A stretch of DNA of 7,457 nt from Clostridia bacterium (GTDB lineage Bacteria; Bacillota; Clostridia; Oscillospirales; SIG627), in contig JAFTEP010000310.1 of assembly GCA_017453605.1 (NCBI GenBank), forward strand, positions 1-7,457. Reading direction: 5' to 3'. Positions 7,147 through 7,457 of the stretch are shown here, in pieces (within the stretch, counting starts at the first letter, position 1; every line of letters begins with the position of its first letter). A program made the position numbers and the translations under genes. The notes below the pieces were generated by a model. The model saw only the letters and a list, made by a program, of their open reading frames with translations. It was not told the DNA's origin and made no database searches.

Positions 7147-7176
7147 GAAAACCCGATGCGAAAGCATCGGGTTTTC
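7147..7176 (-). terminator. Strong intrinsic terminator of tRNA-Gln, probably bidirectional
   Basis: GAAAACCCGATGC and GCATCGGGTTTTC form a perfect 13-bp stem around a 4-base loop (7160-7163). The outer pairs are an A-tract and a T-tract, so either strand ends in a U-run. The stem begins at the very next base after the tRNA CCA end, so it terminates the tRNA transcript and could also stop plus-strand transcription. Confidence 0.85.
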
Positions 7177-7250
7177 TGGCTGGGATGGAAAGAATCGAAC
7201 TTTCCCGAGCAGAGTCAAAGTCTGCTGTCCTACCACTAGACTACATCCCA
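7177..7250 (-). tRNA. tRNA-Gln, anticodon TTG
   Basis: The 74-base sequence folds as a cloverleaf on the minus strand. The acceptor arms are TGGGATG and CATCCCA, with discriminator G and an encoded CCA (7177-7179). The D-arm contains AGTGGTAGGAC. The anticodon stem GCAGA/TCTGC carries the loop CTTTGAC, which puts TTG at positions 34-36 and reads glutamine codon CAA. The T-arm is GAAAG-TTCGATT-CTTTC. All arms pair, so the gene appears functional. It stands alone, with its own promoter and terminator, and no integrated element is seen at its 3' end. Confidence 0.96.
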
Positions 7251-7261
7251 ATGTTTTAATC

Positions 7262-7290
7262 ATTATACAGCCTCTTAAAGCTTTTGTCAA
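7262..7290 (-). promoter_or_regulatory. Consensus promoter of tRNA-Gln
   Basis: On the minus strand, TTGACA (7290-7285) and TATAAT (7267-7262) have exactly 17 bases between them, a perfect vegetative consensus. The predicted start near 7256 leaves a leader of only about six bases before the mature tRNA 5' end at 7250. This is normal for a stable-RNA gene. Confidence 0.93.
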
Positions 7291-7322
7291 CCGCGCGGGA
7301 CAAGTTTTTTGCAGCGGGTGAA

Positions 7323-7372
7323 TTCCCAAAGTAAATTCCACAGTTGAACGGAAGTGGATTTTTGTTTGGGAA
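7323..7372. repeat. Long imperfect inverted repeat
   Basis: Two 19-base arms (7323-7341 and 7354-7372) match as inverted repeats at 16 of 19 positions around a 12-base centre. The outer eight pairs (TTCCCAAA/TTTGGGAA) and the inner CCAC/GTGG block are perfect. There is no T-run directly after it on the plus strand, so it is not a typical terminator. It could be an operator, an RNA structure in a leader, or the relic of a small element. Confidence 0.6.
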
Positions 7373-7404
7373 ATAAGTGGAAACAAGTCTGGGAAAGCAG
7401 GAGG
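7354..7404 (+). promoter_or_regulatory. Phased TGG(G)-A-rich boxes, possible multi-site operator
   Basis: TGG motifs begin at 7355, 7367, 7378 and 7390, with a related AGG at 7402, so spacings are 12, 11, 12 and 12 bases. Most are followed by an A-run (GGGAAA, GGAAAC, GGGAAA, GGAAAA). Direct TGG-type repeats at about one helical turn recall the box arrays bound by MraZ upstream of division-cell wall operons, although those are typically spaced at 10 bases. No mraZ gene lies within the window. Confidence 0.25.
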
Positions 7405-7457
7405 AAAACGCCTTAAAGAACGTAAAAAGAGGCAAATATACAGGCTCAACATACAAA

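Larger units (their letters stand above)
7291..7457. other. Non-coding stretch at the right window edge
   Basis: Apart from the inverted repeat and the phased boxes described separately, I see no gene here. The minus-strand frames across this stretch run through the tRNA and its promoter, have no ribosome binding site and give low-complexity, non-protein-like sequence. It probably contains the upstream region of a plus-strand gene that lies beyond the window. Confidence 0.5.

Noticed and set aside
7141..7456. Minus-strand frames of 103 and 66 codons at the right edge
   Set aside because: They run through the tRNA promoter (one also through the tRNA gene), lack ribosome binding sites and give non-protein-like sequence.

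Overview
The window looks like a chromosomal segment of a gut-type Bacillota, most likely Clostridia. The evidence is two perfect TTGACA-N17-TATAAT promoters, purine-rich ribosome binding sites, a tRNA with encoded CCA, and the protein families present. No taxonomic marker is visible, so the assignment is an inference. Most coding DNA is moderately GC-rich, but the regulator gene and the intergenic DNA around it are clearly AT-rich.

Layout. (1) Positions 1-1752, plus strand: the 3' part of a large enzyme-like gene, probably a TIM-barrel glycoside-hydrolase relative. It is followed 31 bases later by the well-translated first ~25 codons of a nitroreductase (1784 on), which is cut off at a junction. 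(2) Positions 1859-5603, minus strand: two overlapping half-transporter genes that together make a heterodimeric ABC exporter. (3) Positions 5815-6915, minus strand: a regulator with a long unrecognised N-terminal domain and a C-terminal ArsR-type winged helix, directly upstream of the exporter genes. (4) Positions 6916-7457: a good regulator promoter, a run of short perfect hairpins, a strong terminator, a tRNA-Gln(TTG) gene with its consensus promoter, and a final stretch with a long imperfect inverted repeat and TGG-type boxes at helical-turn spacing.

How it works together. The regulator and exporter form a co-directional module. The regulator has its own promoter, and the exporter pair has a consensus promoter in the gap between them, with an AT palindrome overlapping its -35 box. 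Repression of the exporter by the neighbouring regulator, relieved by an exported compound, is the natural model but is inferred from layout only. The substrate cannot be read from the sequence. No precursor peptide, modification enzyme or immunity gene is visible.

I see no clear new multi-gene system. The best leads are the nitroreductase truncation at the exporter's 3' end, the hairpin train beside the tRNA, the exporter operator candidate, and the phased boxes at the right edge.
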